From positions 1-64,000 of the forward strand of contig CAVTAL010000001.1 in assembly GCA_963732635.1 (NCBI GenBank): a stretch of 64,000 nucleotides of DNA. Direction: 5' to 3'. Below are positions 55,506-63,188 of the stretch, one piece after another (within the stretch, counting starts at the first letter, position 1; each line of letters opens with the position of its first letter). The notes beneath the pieces were generated by a model. It ran no database searches. It was not told where the DNA came from and saw nothing but the letters and a program-made list of their open reading frames with translations. This DNA is from JAKFWF01 sp963732635 (lineage in GTDB: Bacteria > Pseudomonadota > Alphaproteobacteria > Rhizobiales > Hyphomicrobiaceae). The position numbers were made by a program, and so were the translations under genes.

Positions 55506-56483
55506 ATGCATCGCCGCACGTTCTTGAAGGCAGCCGGCAGCGCCGCCGCATCGGTTGGCATCGCCGCCCCCGCTCTCGCCCAAGGCAAGGCCTGGCCGGA
55601 CAAGCCGGTGAAGCTGATCCTACCCTATCCGCCGGGCGGCTCGACCGACCTCATCGGCCGGCCCTGGGCGGAAGCTCTGACGCAGGCCTTCGGCCAGCAG
55701 TTCGTGATCGAGAACCGGGGCGGCGCCGGCGGCATGATCGGCGCCGAGGCAGCATCCAAGGCCGCGCCCGACGGCTACACGTTCCTGCTCACCGCCAACA
55801 ACACGCTGTCGATCCTGCCGCAGCTACGCAAGACGCCGTACGATCCGTTGAAGTCGTTCGCGCCTGTTGGCCGCGTCGGTGATCTCGTGTGCGGCTTCAC
55901 GGTGCACCCGAGCACGGGCATCAAGACCTTCAAGGAGCTGATCGCCCACGCCAAGGCCAATCCGGGCAAACTGTCGTACGGCTCCGCGGGTCTCGGCACC
56001 GCCACCCACATGCGGCTCGAAATGCTCAAATTCAAGGCTGGCCTCGACATCCTGCACGTGCCCTATCGCGGCAGCGGCGAAGCCTTGAACGATCTGCTCG
56101 CCAACAACGTGCAGATGATGAACGAGGTCAACGTCATCCCGCACGTCAAGGCCGGCAAGCTGACCCTGCTGAACATCAACCACGCCAAGCGCCACGCCGA
56201 GTTCCCGCAAGTTCCGACACTCGCCGAGGAAGGCTTCTCAGGCGCCGACGTACCGATCTGGTTCGGCGTGTTCGCACCAGCTGGCACCCCGGCCGACATC
56301 ATCGCCACCATGAACGCCAAGATGCTGGAAATCGCCAAGCAGCCAAACCTCAACACGCAGCTCGGCGCCATCAACGTCGCGATCCTGCCGCAGACATCAG
56401 ACGAACTCGGCCGGTTCGTCGCCCAGGACATCGCCAACAACGGCGAGCTGATCAAAGCCGCCAAGATCAAGCTCGACGGTTGA
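55506..56483 (+). CDS. Tripartite tricarboxylate transporter substrate-binding protein (TctC/Bug)
   Basis: 325 residues. The signal peptide MHRRTFLKAAGSAAASVGIA has a twin-arginine-like start and ends APALAQ. The Bug-type binding protein follows: VKLILPYPPGGSTDLIGRPW, VIENRGGAGGMIGAEAASKA, APDGYTFLL, SYGSAGLGTATHM, VPYRGSGEALNDLL. It captures a carboxylate in the periplasm for TctAB; which one is unknown. GGGAG precedes the ATG. Confidence 0.94.
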   Translation: MHRRTFLKAAGSAAASVGIAAPALAQGKAWPDKPVKLILPYPPGGSTDLIGRPWAEALTQAFGQQFVIENRGGAGGMIGAEAASKAAPDGYTFLLTANNTLSILPQLRKTPYDPLKSFAPVGRVGDLVCGFTVHPSTGIKTFKELIAHAKANPGKLSYGSAGLGTATHMRLEMLKFKAGLDILHVPYRGSGEALNDLLANNVQMMNEVNVIPHVKAGKLTLLNINHAKRHAEFPQVPTLAEEGFSGADVPIWFGVFAPAGTPADIIATMNAKMLEIAKQPNLNTQLGAINVAILPQTSDELGRFVAQDIANNGELIKAAKIKLDG

Positions 56484-56492
56484 TCGGTCCCT

Positions 56493-56600
56493 GCCTGCAA
56501 TCGCAGGCATGATGTGGCGCAAGCCGTCATTCGGCGCCTTGCGCTTCTCATCCGGATCGATGTTGCATGAGAAGGGAGTGCCAATTCACCGTGGCACTCC
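56493..56600. terminator. Two hairpins after tctC
   Basis: GCCTGC/GCAGGC at 56493-56508 and GGAGTGCCA/TGGCACTCC at 56575-56583 and 56592-56600 lie between the converging tctC and dehydrogenase genes. Neither is followed by a strong U-run. They probably end or protect transcripts. Confidence 0.5.
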
Positions 56601-56627
56601 GACTGTGGCACCAAAGCCCTGATTTGC

Positions 56628-57626
56628 TCAGAACATCGCCGGGTGAACGCGGTCGGGCGGGGTGTGCCCGTCGAGGAAGGTCTTGATGTTGATGATCACC
56701 TTCTCACCCATGTCGATGCGGCCCTCGATGGTGGCCGAGCCCATGTGCGGCAACGCCACCACGCGGTTGGAGGCGAGCAGCTTCGGATTGATCGCCGGCT
56801 CATGCTCGAACACGTCAAGCCCGGCGCCGGCAATCGCGTTCGTCTCGACCAGACGGGCGAGTTCGTTCTCGTCGATCACTTCGCCGCGCGCGGTATTGAC
56901 GATGTAGGCGGTCGGCTTCAACAGCTTCAGGCGGCGCGCCGACAGCAGATGATAGGTCGCCGGGGTGTGCGGGCAGTTGACCGACACGATATCCATGCGG
57001 CTGATCATCTGGTCGAGGCTGTCCCAGTAGGTCGCCTCGAGCTCTTGCTCCACCGCCTCCGGCAGGCGCCGCCGATTGTGATAGTGGATCTGCAGGCCGA
57101 AGGCCTTGGCGCGGCGGGCGACGGCCTGACCGATCCGGCCCATGCCGATGATGCCGAGGCGCTTGCCATAGATGCGTTGGCCCAGCATCCAAGTCGGCGA
57201 CCAGCCGGCCCAGTCGCTGCGCGGCGACTTGAGCGCCGCGGCACCTTCCGTCAACCGGCGCGGCACTGCCAGGATCAGCGCCATCGTCATGTCGGCGGTG
57301 TCTTCCGTCAGCACGCCCGGCGTATTGGTGACGATGATGCCCCGGTTGCGCGCGGTATCGAGGTCGATGTTGTCGACGCCGGTGCCGAAATTGGCGATCA
57401 GCTTGAGATTGGGACCGGCCTGGGCGAGCACCGCGCGGTCGATCCGGTCCGTCACCGTCGGCACCAGCACATCGGCGACCTTCATCGCCTCGATAAGCTG
57501 CGCCTGGCTCATCGGCTTGTCGTCGACGTTGAGGCGAGCATCAAACAGCTCGCGCATCCGGGTTTCGACCACATCCGGCAGCTTGCGGGTGACGATGACG
57601 AGGGGCTTTTTCGCCGAGGTGGGCAT
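56628..57626 (-). CDS. D-2-hydroxyacid dehydrogenase (glycerate/glyoxylate reductase-like)
   Basis: 332 residues. The NAD(P)-binding GMGRIGQAVARRAKAFG, the substrate arginine and glutamate (VNTARGEVIDENEL; DVFEHEP) and the catalytic histidine in VALPHMGSAT are present; FGTGVDNIDLDTARNRGIIV supports the class. It reduces a 2-oxo acid such as glyoxylate or hydroxypyruvate, or the reverse. ATG 57626 is chosen; a TTG 14 codons upstream is possible. Confidence 0.92.
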   Translation of the reverse strand: MPTSAKKPLVIVTRKLPDVVETRMRELFDARLNVDDKPMSQAQLIEAMKVADVLVPTVTDRIDRAVLAQAGPNLKLIANFGTGVDNIDLDTARNRGIIVTNTPGVLTEDTADMTMALILAVPRRLTEGAAALKSPRSDWAGWSPTWMLGQRIYGKRLGIIGMGRIGQAVARRAKAFGLQIHYHNRRRLPEAVEQELEATYWDSLDQMISRMDIVSVNCPHTPATYHLLSARRLKLLKPTAYIVNTARGEVIDENELARLVETNAIAGAGLDVFEHEPAINPKLLASNRVVALPHMGSATIEGRIDMGEKVIINIKTFLDGHTPPDRVHPAMF

Positions 57627-57776
57627 GTTGGTATCGCTCGCTCCCGTTGGGCAATCTCGGTTGGGCAAACTGGATCAAGGTTTCATGTGGACGCCGCGTG
57701 CAGTTACCTTGCACTGACATCCGTCTCCTCGCATCTAACAGATGACTTTGCCGATGACAAAGTCCGCCATAATGAC

Positions 57777-58382
57777 GTGCGAGAGTATTGGCAAGGAAGG
57801 CTGCGGGGGTTCGACCTGAAAATCAAGCGACGATCGACGATGATGGCACTGGCCGGCACCGGGCTTACGGCGCTGGCGCTCGGGCCCATGGCCGCCGCCC
57901 ACGCGCAGACGGCTCCGGCTGGTGAAGTCGCCGCCATCGGCTCCGGCTTGCCGGTGCCACGCTTTGTCAGCTTGAAATCGGACCGCGTCAATTTGCGCAG
58001 CGGACCTGGCACCGACTACCCGACATCCTGGGTGTTTCGCCGCGCCGGCATGCCAGTCGAAGTCATCAAGGAATTCGAGACTTGGCGGCAGGTCCGCGAT
58101 TCGGAGGGCGCCACGGGTTGGGTGCTCGGCACCATGCTATCCGGCCGCAGGACCGCCTTGGTACTGCCGTGGGAAGTTAAATCTGGCCAAGCGGTGCCGG
58201 AAGTCGCGCTCAAGGATGCCGACCGGGACAACGGCCGGCCCGTCGCCATGGTCGAGGCCGGCGTGATCGCCAACATCCGCAGTTGCGACAAGCGCTGGTG
58301 CGCGGTCATCGTTGGCGATTTCAAGGGCTTCGTCGAGCAGAATAAGCTGTGGGGGGTCTATCCCGACGAGGCGATCAAATAG
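57777..58382 (+). CDS. Exported SH3-domain protein
   Basis: 201 residues from GTG 57777. A basic n-region (KIKRRST) leads a signal peptide (MALAGTGLTALALGPMAAAHAQ). The mature part has two bacterial SH3 repeats: VSLKSDRVNLRSGPGTDYPT...GATGWVLGTMLSGRRT and a second around VEAGVIANIRSCDKRWCAVI...FVEQNKLWGVYPDE. Such proteins bind peptidoglycan or metals at the cell surface. Starting at ATG 57840 would drop the basic n-region. It converges with irr. Confidence 0.82.
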   Translation: MREYWQGRLRGFDLKIKRRSTMMALAGTGLTALALGPMAAAHAQTAPAGEVAAIGSGLPVPRFVSLKSDRVNLRSGPGTDYPTSWVFRRAGMPVEVIKEFETWRQVRDSEGATGWVLGTMLSGRRTALVLPWEVKSGQAVPEVALKDADRDNGRPVAMVEAGVIANIRSCDKRWCAVIVGDFKGFVEQNKLWGVYPDEAIK

Positions 58383-58412
58383 GCGCCCAAATTGGCTCCA
58401 CGTTGCCGCCCT

Positions 58413-58823
58413 TTACTGCTTCGGCACCAATCGAACCACCACGTCGATATGGCTAACCACCATGCCTTCAGGCACCTGTGGCAATCCAGCGACCTGGATC
58501 GTATCTTCCGGAATGTCGACTAGCCGGCCCTCGTCCTCGAAGAAGTAATGATTGTGGTCCGACGTGTTGGTGTCGAAATAGGCCTTGGCGCCGTCAATCG
58601 CGAGTTCGCGCAGCAGGCCCGCACGCTTGAACTGATGCAGTGTATTATAGACGGTGGCCAACGACACGCGCTCACCGGCCGCGACGACCTCCTGATGCAG
58701 CATCTCGGCCGTGGCATGCCTGTGGCCACTACCAAACAGCAGCACGCCCAGCGTCATGCGCTGGCGCGTAGGCCTCAACCCCGCGCGCCGCAGCAATTCC
58801 GATACATTCGGCTTTGCCATCAT
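58413..58823 (-). CDS. irr: Iron response regulator Irr (Fur superfamily)
   Basis: 136 residues. The winged helix (ELLRRAGLRPTRQRMTLGVL; VSLATVYNTLHQFKRAGLLR) is followed by the haem/histidine motif SDHNHYFFEDEG (H90 and H92), diagnostic of Irr. Irr represses haem synthesis and iron-using genes when iron is low and is degraded or inactivated by haem. The N-terminal Cys-Pro haem regulatory motif of Bradyrhizobium japonicum is absent, as in many relatives. Confidence 0.93.
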   Translation of the reverse strand: MMAKPNVSELLRRAGLRPTRQRMTLGVLLFGSGHRHATAEMLHQEVVAAGERVSLATVYNTLHQFKRAGLLRELAIDGAKAYFDTNTSDHNHYFFEDEGRLVDIPEDTIQVAGLPQVPEGMVVSHIDVVVRLVPKQ

Positions 58824-58944
58824 CTCACTTGCTCTCGCCTTGCCATTGCGCCCGGATCGGCTCTTCAGCCCAAGTCCGGTCGACTACGCATACCAACAGG
58901 CCGTTTGCAGGGCAATGGGGCGCTTGATCTTGCTTAATCGACTG

Positions 58945-60147
58945 TCAACAGCCGACCGGCAGCCCTTCGAGCCTCGCGACCGCCGTCATCACGCCCCGCA
59001 GTTCAGCAAGTCCGCGCATCCGGCCGATCACCGGATAGCCCGGATGGGTCTTGCGGCCGACATCATCCAGCAGCTCGTGGCCGTGATCGGGGCGAAACGG
59101 AATGCGCCAGTCAGCGCGGCCGACATCGCGGCGGCGCTTCTGTTCGTGCAGCAGCGTGCGGATCACCGCCACCATGTCGGTGTCGCCGGCCAGATGCTCG
59201 GCCTCCATGAACGAACCGTCCGGCTCCTTGGCGACGTTGCGCAGGTGGGCGAAATGGATGTGGCTGGCGAACCGCTTGGCCAGAGCCGGTACGTCGTTGT
59301 GGACGCCGGCGCCGAGCGAGCCGGTGCAGAACGTGACACCATTGGCCGGCGACGGCACGGCATCGACTATGAACTGCAGATCGTCGCCGTTCGACACGAT
59401 ACGCGGCAGGCCGAACAATGGCCGTGGCGGATCGTCCGGATGGACGCACATGCGGATGCCGACTTCCTCGGCGCACGGAATCACTTCGCGCAGGAAGCGG
59501 GCGAAGTTCGAACGTAGAGTCGCGCGGTCAATGCCGTGATAGCGAGCAAGCATCGCGCGCAGGTTCGGAATGTCATAGCGGTCGTAAGCGCCGGGCAGCC
59601 CGGCATTGACGTTGGCGAGCAGTGCGGCCTTGTCACTCTCGCTGGCTTTGGCGAACCAGTTGCGTGCGCGCGTCACCAGTTCCGGCGCATGATCGGCCTC
59701 GGCGCCGTCGCGGGCGACCATGAAGCAGTCGAAGGCGCAGTACTTCACCGCATCAAACTTCAAGGCGGTGCCACCACCCGGCAGCGGGAATGCGAGATCG
59801 GTGCGGGTCCAGTCGAGGATCGGCATGAAATTGTAGCAAATCACGTTGACGCCACAGGCGGCGAGGTTGCGCATCGACTGGCGATAGTTCTCGAACAGCT
59901 CGTTGAGATCACCCTCGCCGAGCTTGATGCGCTCGTGGATCGGCAGGCTCTCGACCACGCTCCAGCGCAGCCCCAAGCTCGCATCCGCCGAAATCACGCC
60001 CTTGCGCTTCTCGATCTCGTCGATGCTCCACACCACGCCATAGGGAATGTGGTGCAGCGCCGTGACGATGCCGCTTGCACCCGCCTGCCGGATGTGGGGC
60101 AGCCGCACCAGATCATCCGGCCCGAACCAACGCCATGTCTGTTCCAT
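58945..60147 (-). CDS. uxuA: Mannonate dehydratase
   Basis: 400 residues, the usual length. MEQTWRWFGPDDLVRLPHIR, ALHHIPYGVVWS, VCYNFMP-like (ICYNFMPILDWTRTDL), MCVHPDDPPRPLFGLPRI, FCTGSLGAG and HFAHLRNV are typical, supplying the Mn/Fe ligands. It turns D-mannonate into 2-keto-3-deoxygluconate in hexuronate degradation. It is the last gene of an apparent operon with ABC and TRAP transporter genes; the spacing to the ATPase gene is 23 bp. Confidence 0.95.
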   Translation of the reverse strand: MEQTWRWFGPDDLVRLPHIRQAGASGIVTALHHIPYGVVWSIDEIEKRKGVISADASLGLRWSVVESLPIHERIKLGEGDLNELFENYRQSMRNLAACGVNVICYNFMPILDWTRTDLAFPLPGGGTALKFDAVKYCAFDCFMVARDGAEADHAPELVTRARNWFAKASESDKAALLANVNAGLPGAYDRYDIPNLRAMLARYHGIDRATLRSNFARFLREVIPCAEEVGIRMCVHPDDPPRPLFGLPRIVSNGDDLQFIVDAVPSPANGVTFCTGSLGAGVHNDVPALAKRFASHIHFAHLRNVAKEPDGSFMEAEHLAGDTDMVAVIRTLLHEQKRRRDVGRADWRIPFRPDHGHELLDDVGRKTHPGYPVIGRMRGLAELRGVMTAVARLEGLPVGC

Positions 60148-60170
60148 GAGAGCTACCTCTTGTTATGGCC

Positions 60171-60920
60171 TCAGCCCGACCAGCCGAGATGACTGAGGAA
60201 TTCGCGGGTGCGTGCCTGATGCGGCGCATCGAAGATCTGACGCGGCGGTCCCTGCTCAACCACCTTGCCGCGATCGAACACGATGACCCGATGACCAACC
60301 CGTCGGGCGAAGCTCATCTCGTGAGTGACGACGATCATCGTCATACCTTCCTCGGCAAGCTGCTTCATGATGTTGAGCACTTCGCCGACGGTTTCGGGGT
60401 CGAGCGCCGAGGTCGGCTCGTCGAACAGCATTACTTCCGGGTCCATGGCGAGCGCGCGAGCGATGGCAACGCGCTGCTGCTGGCCGCCGGAAAGCGTGCT
60501 CGGATAGGCCAGCGCCTTGTCTCGCAGGCCGACCTTGTCGAGGAGCGCGATCGCTCGCGTTTCGGCGGCCTCTCGCGCCTCACCGAGCACCGTCTGCCGG
60601 CCGCAGGCGACATTGCCGATCGCTGTCATATGAGGGAACAGCTCAAAGCTCTGGAACACCATGCCCATGCGTTGGCGTACACGACGACGCTCGGCTTCGG
60701 CTTGGGGCATGGGCTTGCCGTCGAAGATCACTTGCCCGCCGTCGACAGTTTCGAGCGCATTCGTACAACGCAACAGCGTCGACTTGCCAGATCCGGACGG
60801 GCCGATCAGACAAACAACCTCTCCACGATCGACATGAGCATCGACGCCGTCGAGTACGGTCAACGAGCCGAAGCGCTTGACGACTTTGTCGTAGACGACG
60901 ACTGGCTTTCGCTCGCTCAT
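60171..60920 (-). CDS. Polar amino-acid-type ABC transporter ATP-binding protein
   Basis: 249 residues. Walker A GPSGSGKST, the Q-loop (MVFQSFELFPHMTA), signature LSGGQQQRVAIARAL, Walker B VMLFDEPTSALDPE and the switch histidine in VVTHEMSFARRV are intact. It resembles GlnQ/ArtP. It drives the two permeases encoded just upstream; the start overlaps the preceding permease stop (ATGA). Confidence 0.95.
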   Translation of the reverse strand: MSERKPVVVYDKVVKRFGSLTVLDGVDAHVDRGEVVCLIGPSGSGKSTLLRCTNALETVDGGQVIFDGKPMPQAEAERRRVRQRMGMVFQSFELFPHMTAIGNVACGRQTVLGEAREAAETRAIALLDKVGLRDKALAYPSTLSGGQQQRVAIARALAMDPEVMLFDEPTSALDPETVGEVLNIMKQLAEEGMTMIVVTHEMSFARRVGHRVIVFDRGKVVEQGPPRQIFDAPHQARTREFLSHLGWSG

Positions 60921-61576
60921 TCCTTAACCCCGAACTTGCGATCGATCCAGTCGACGAGCTTGGCCTGCGGGTAGCCGAGGCACCAGTAGATCACTGCCAT
61001 CACCGTCAGCATTTCCAACACGCGGAATGTCTGCGATCTGACTTGCAGGGCGGCATGAGCGAGATCCCCAACCGCGATCACCGACACCAGAGAAGTATCC
61101 TTGAACAGCGACACCCAGGTCGAGGCCAGCACCGGCAGCACCCGCCGCAGCGCTTGCGGCAGCACCACCTGACGCATCATCTGCCAGCGGCTCATGCCCA
61201 ACGCCAGCGCCGCGTCGAGTTGCCCCTTGCGGATCGAATTGACGCCAGCCCGGAATGTCTCCGAGTTATAGGCCGAGACGTTAAGGCTCAAGGCGATCAG
61301 CCCGGTCGCGAATGGCGAGACACGAACGTCGACCAGCATCGGCAGGACATAGAATGCCCAGTAGACCAACAGGATCAGCGGCAGATTGCGGAAGAACTCG
61401 ACGTAGGCTGTGCCGGCGGCGCGTGCCGCTGCAAACCGTGACTGTCGCAACATTGTGATGGCGATGCCGACAGGCACCGCAATCAGCATTGTCAGCACCG
61501 TCAGCAGCACGGTGACGATCACGCCATCAAACAGCAGTGCGCGATGCTGCCAGGCGACGGTCCAATCGAGGTTCAT
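60917..61576 (-). CDS. Polar amino-acid-type ABC transporter permease
   Basis: 219 residues, five membrane helices, with the ATPase-contact EAA loop (SIRKGQLDAALALGMSRWQM, VVLPQALRRVLP). It opens LLFDGVIVTVLLTVLTMLIA. Forms a heterodimer with the next permease. Overlaps both neighbours by four bases. Confidence 0.94.
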   Translation of the reverse strand: MNLDWTVAWQHRALLFDGVIVTVLLTVLTMLIAVPVGIAITMLRQSRFAAARAAGTAYVEFFRNLPLILLVYWAFYVLPMLVDVRVSPFATGLIALSLNVSAYNSETFRAGVNSIRKGQLDAALALGMSRWQMMRQVVLPQALRRVLPVLASTWVSLFKDTSLVSVIAVGDLAHAALQVRSQTFRVLEMLTVMAVIYWCLGYPQAKLVDWIDRKFGVKE

Positions 61577-62274
61577 GAGCGCCCCAGATGGGCGACGCGA
61601 CGGTAGAGCATATCGACGCCTCGGGTGACCGGAAACAGCATGAGGAAGTAGACGATCATGGCAAACGTGAACACTTCCATGGGGCGGAAGCTCTGCGCCG
61701 CGATCGTCTCCGACTGGCGCATCAGCTCAGGCACTGCGATCACGGTTGCAATCGCCGTGTCCTTGATCGTGATTGACAGGATCGATCCAAACGCCGGCAG
61801 CATCCGCACCACCGCCTGCGGCAGGATGATCTTCGCGATCAGCTGCGATTGCGACATGCCGAGCGCCAGCGCCGCTCGCGTCTGTCCCGCCCGCACCGAG
61901 GCAATGCCGGCGCGAACGATTTCGGCAACGTAGGCCGCGATGTGGATCGTCAGCGCAACCAACGCGGCCCAGAATGGCGGCAAACCGCTGCCAGTCAGGA
62001 TCGGAAAAGCGAAGAACGTCCACACCAGTACGACGAGCACCGGAATCGCGCGCATGCTGTCGACGTAGAACGTCAACAGCAGCGCGAGCCAGCGCGGACC
62101 ATAGTACCGCGCCAGCCCTACCGCGAAGCCGAGCGTCAGCGAACCCGCGACAACGCATGCCGAAAGCAGCAGCGTCATCATCAGACCCGACGCCAGAAAG
62201 CGCCAGTTGTCGAAGATGGGCGAGAAGTCGATGTCCATCACGCCGATATCGTCCAGTGGAATTGCTGCTGCCAC
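61573..62274 (-). CDS. Polar amino-acid-type ABC transporter permease
   Basis: 221-233 residues, five helices, EAA loop SVRAGQTRAALALGMSQSQL and IILPQAVVRMLPAFG. Two starts are possible: GTG 62274, with GAGAGGGG six bases upstream but inside the hairpin below, and ATG 62238, which gives the more usual N-terminus. Overlaps the following permease by four bases (ATGA). Confidence 0.92.
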   Translation of the reverse strand: MAAAIPLDDIGVMDIDFSPIFDNWRFLASGLMMTLLLSACVVAGSLTLGFAVGLARYYGPRWLALLLTFYVDSMRAIPVLVVLVWTFFAFPILTGSGLPPFWAALVALTIHIAAYVAEIVRAGIASVRAGQTRAALALGMSQSQLIAKIILPQAVVRMLPAFGSILSITIKDTAIATVIAVPELMRQSETIAAQSFRPMEVFTFAMIVYFLMLFPVTRGVDMLYRRVAHLGRS

Positions 62275-62281
62275 TGCAATC

Positions 62282-62310
62282 CCCTCTCCCCACCTCTTCG
62301 GGGGAGAGGG
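62282..62310. repeat. Perfect 10-bp hairpin between binding-protein and permease genes
   Basis: CCCTCTCCCC (62282-62291) pairs with GGGGAGAGGG (62301-62310) around ACCTCTTCG. The sequence resembles a common dispersed repeat. It could stabilise the binding-protein mRNA or attenuate the permease genes. Confidence 0.75.
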
Positions 62311-62335
62311 AAAGTGAAGGCATCACCCGTCGACC

Positions 62336-63160
62336 TCACATCTTGTCGATGATGCCGATTTCGTCCTTGTCGAGGTCGGCTTGCATGCGCTTGGCGACGG
62401 CGCGGAGCCAGTCGACGAACGGCGCCTGCCCCTTGTCGACGGCGAGGCCGACCGGCTGCGCCTTCTCGGTGCTGCCCTGGCAGTTGTTCTCCTTCGGCAA
62501 TGCTGCGAGGCCCTTGACCTTCTTCTGCATCGCCGGGAACGGCACGCGGTTGATTGGAGCTGCGTCGGCGCGCTTGCCCATGATCTCCTCGATCGGCGCG
62601 GTGCCCGAGCCGGTCACGGCGCGATACTTGGCCTTTGGAAAGCGCTCCTTGACCCAGTTCTCCTCGGCGCTGCCGACGAAGTAGGCGATGGTCACGTCCG
62701 GATTGTTGAGGTCGTCGACCCCCTTGGCGCCGGCGATCTTCGGATTGGCCTCGAGGCCGAACAGGCAAACCGACGTGCGGGAATACAGCACGAAGTCGAC
62801 GACCTTCAGCCGCTCCGGCGTTTCGGCGAGCGCGGTGATCGACAGATCAACCTGATTGGCGGCAAGCACCGGCACCTTGGTCTCATGGCTGACCAGGACC
62901 GGCTGCAATTTCACGCCGAGGAGCTTTGCGTATTCCTTCGATAGCGTCCACGCCGGACCGTACCATGCTTCACCTGAACCGGATGTATTTTCGGCCAACC
63001 ACGGCAGATTGGCCAGCACGCCAACTTTCAACACACCGGCCTTGCGGATGGCATCGACGCGGGGACTGGCACCGGCAGCCGGTGGCTCCTGCGCCGTAGC
63101 GCCCGTGACCAAAGATAACATCGCCGCAGCGGCGGTGCAGAGCATGAGTGAAGTCTTCAT
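62336..63160 (-). CDS. ABC transporter substrate-binding protein (polar amino-acid type)
   Basis: 274 residues. A signal peptide (MLCTAAAAMLSLVTGATA) precedes a PBPb fold: IRKAGVLKVGVLANLPWLAE, YAKLLGVKLQPVLV, VDLSITALAETPERLKVVDF, DVTIAYFVGSAEE. Two cysteines (CLFGLEAN, NNCQGS) could form a disulphide. GGAGGAAG precedes the ATG. Although typed as amino-acid binding, the neighbouring mannonate dehydratase raises the chance that it binds a sugar acid. Confidence 0.9.
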   Translation of the reverse strand: MKTSLMLCTAAAAMLSLVTGATAQEPPAAGASPRVDAIRKAGVLKVGVLANLPWLAENTSGSGEAWYGPAWTLSKEYAKLLGVKLQPVLVSHETKVPVLAANQVDLSITALAETPERLKVVDFVLYSRTSVCLFGLEANPKIAGAKGVDDLNNPDVTIAYFVGSAEENWVKERFPKAKYRAVTGSGTAPIEEIMGKRADAAPINRVPFPAMQKKVKGLAALPKENNCQGSTEKAQPVGLAVDKGQAPFVDWLRAVAKRMQADLDKDEIGIIDKM

Positions 63161-63188
63161 AGCGCTTCCTCCGGTTATCAATTCGGTT

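Noticed and set aside
56643..57776. Upstream extension of the SH3-protein frame
   Set aside because: It is antisense to the 2-hydroxyacid dehydrogenase; only the part after about 57777 has signal-peptide and SH3 features.
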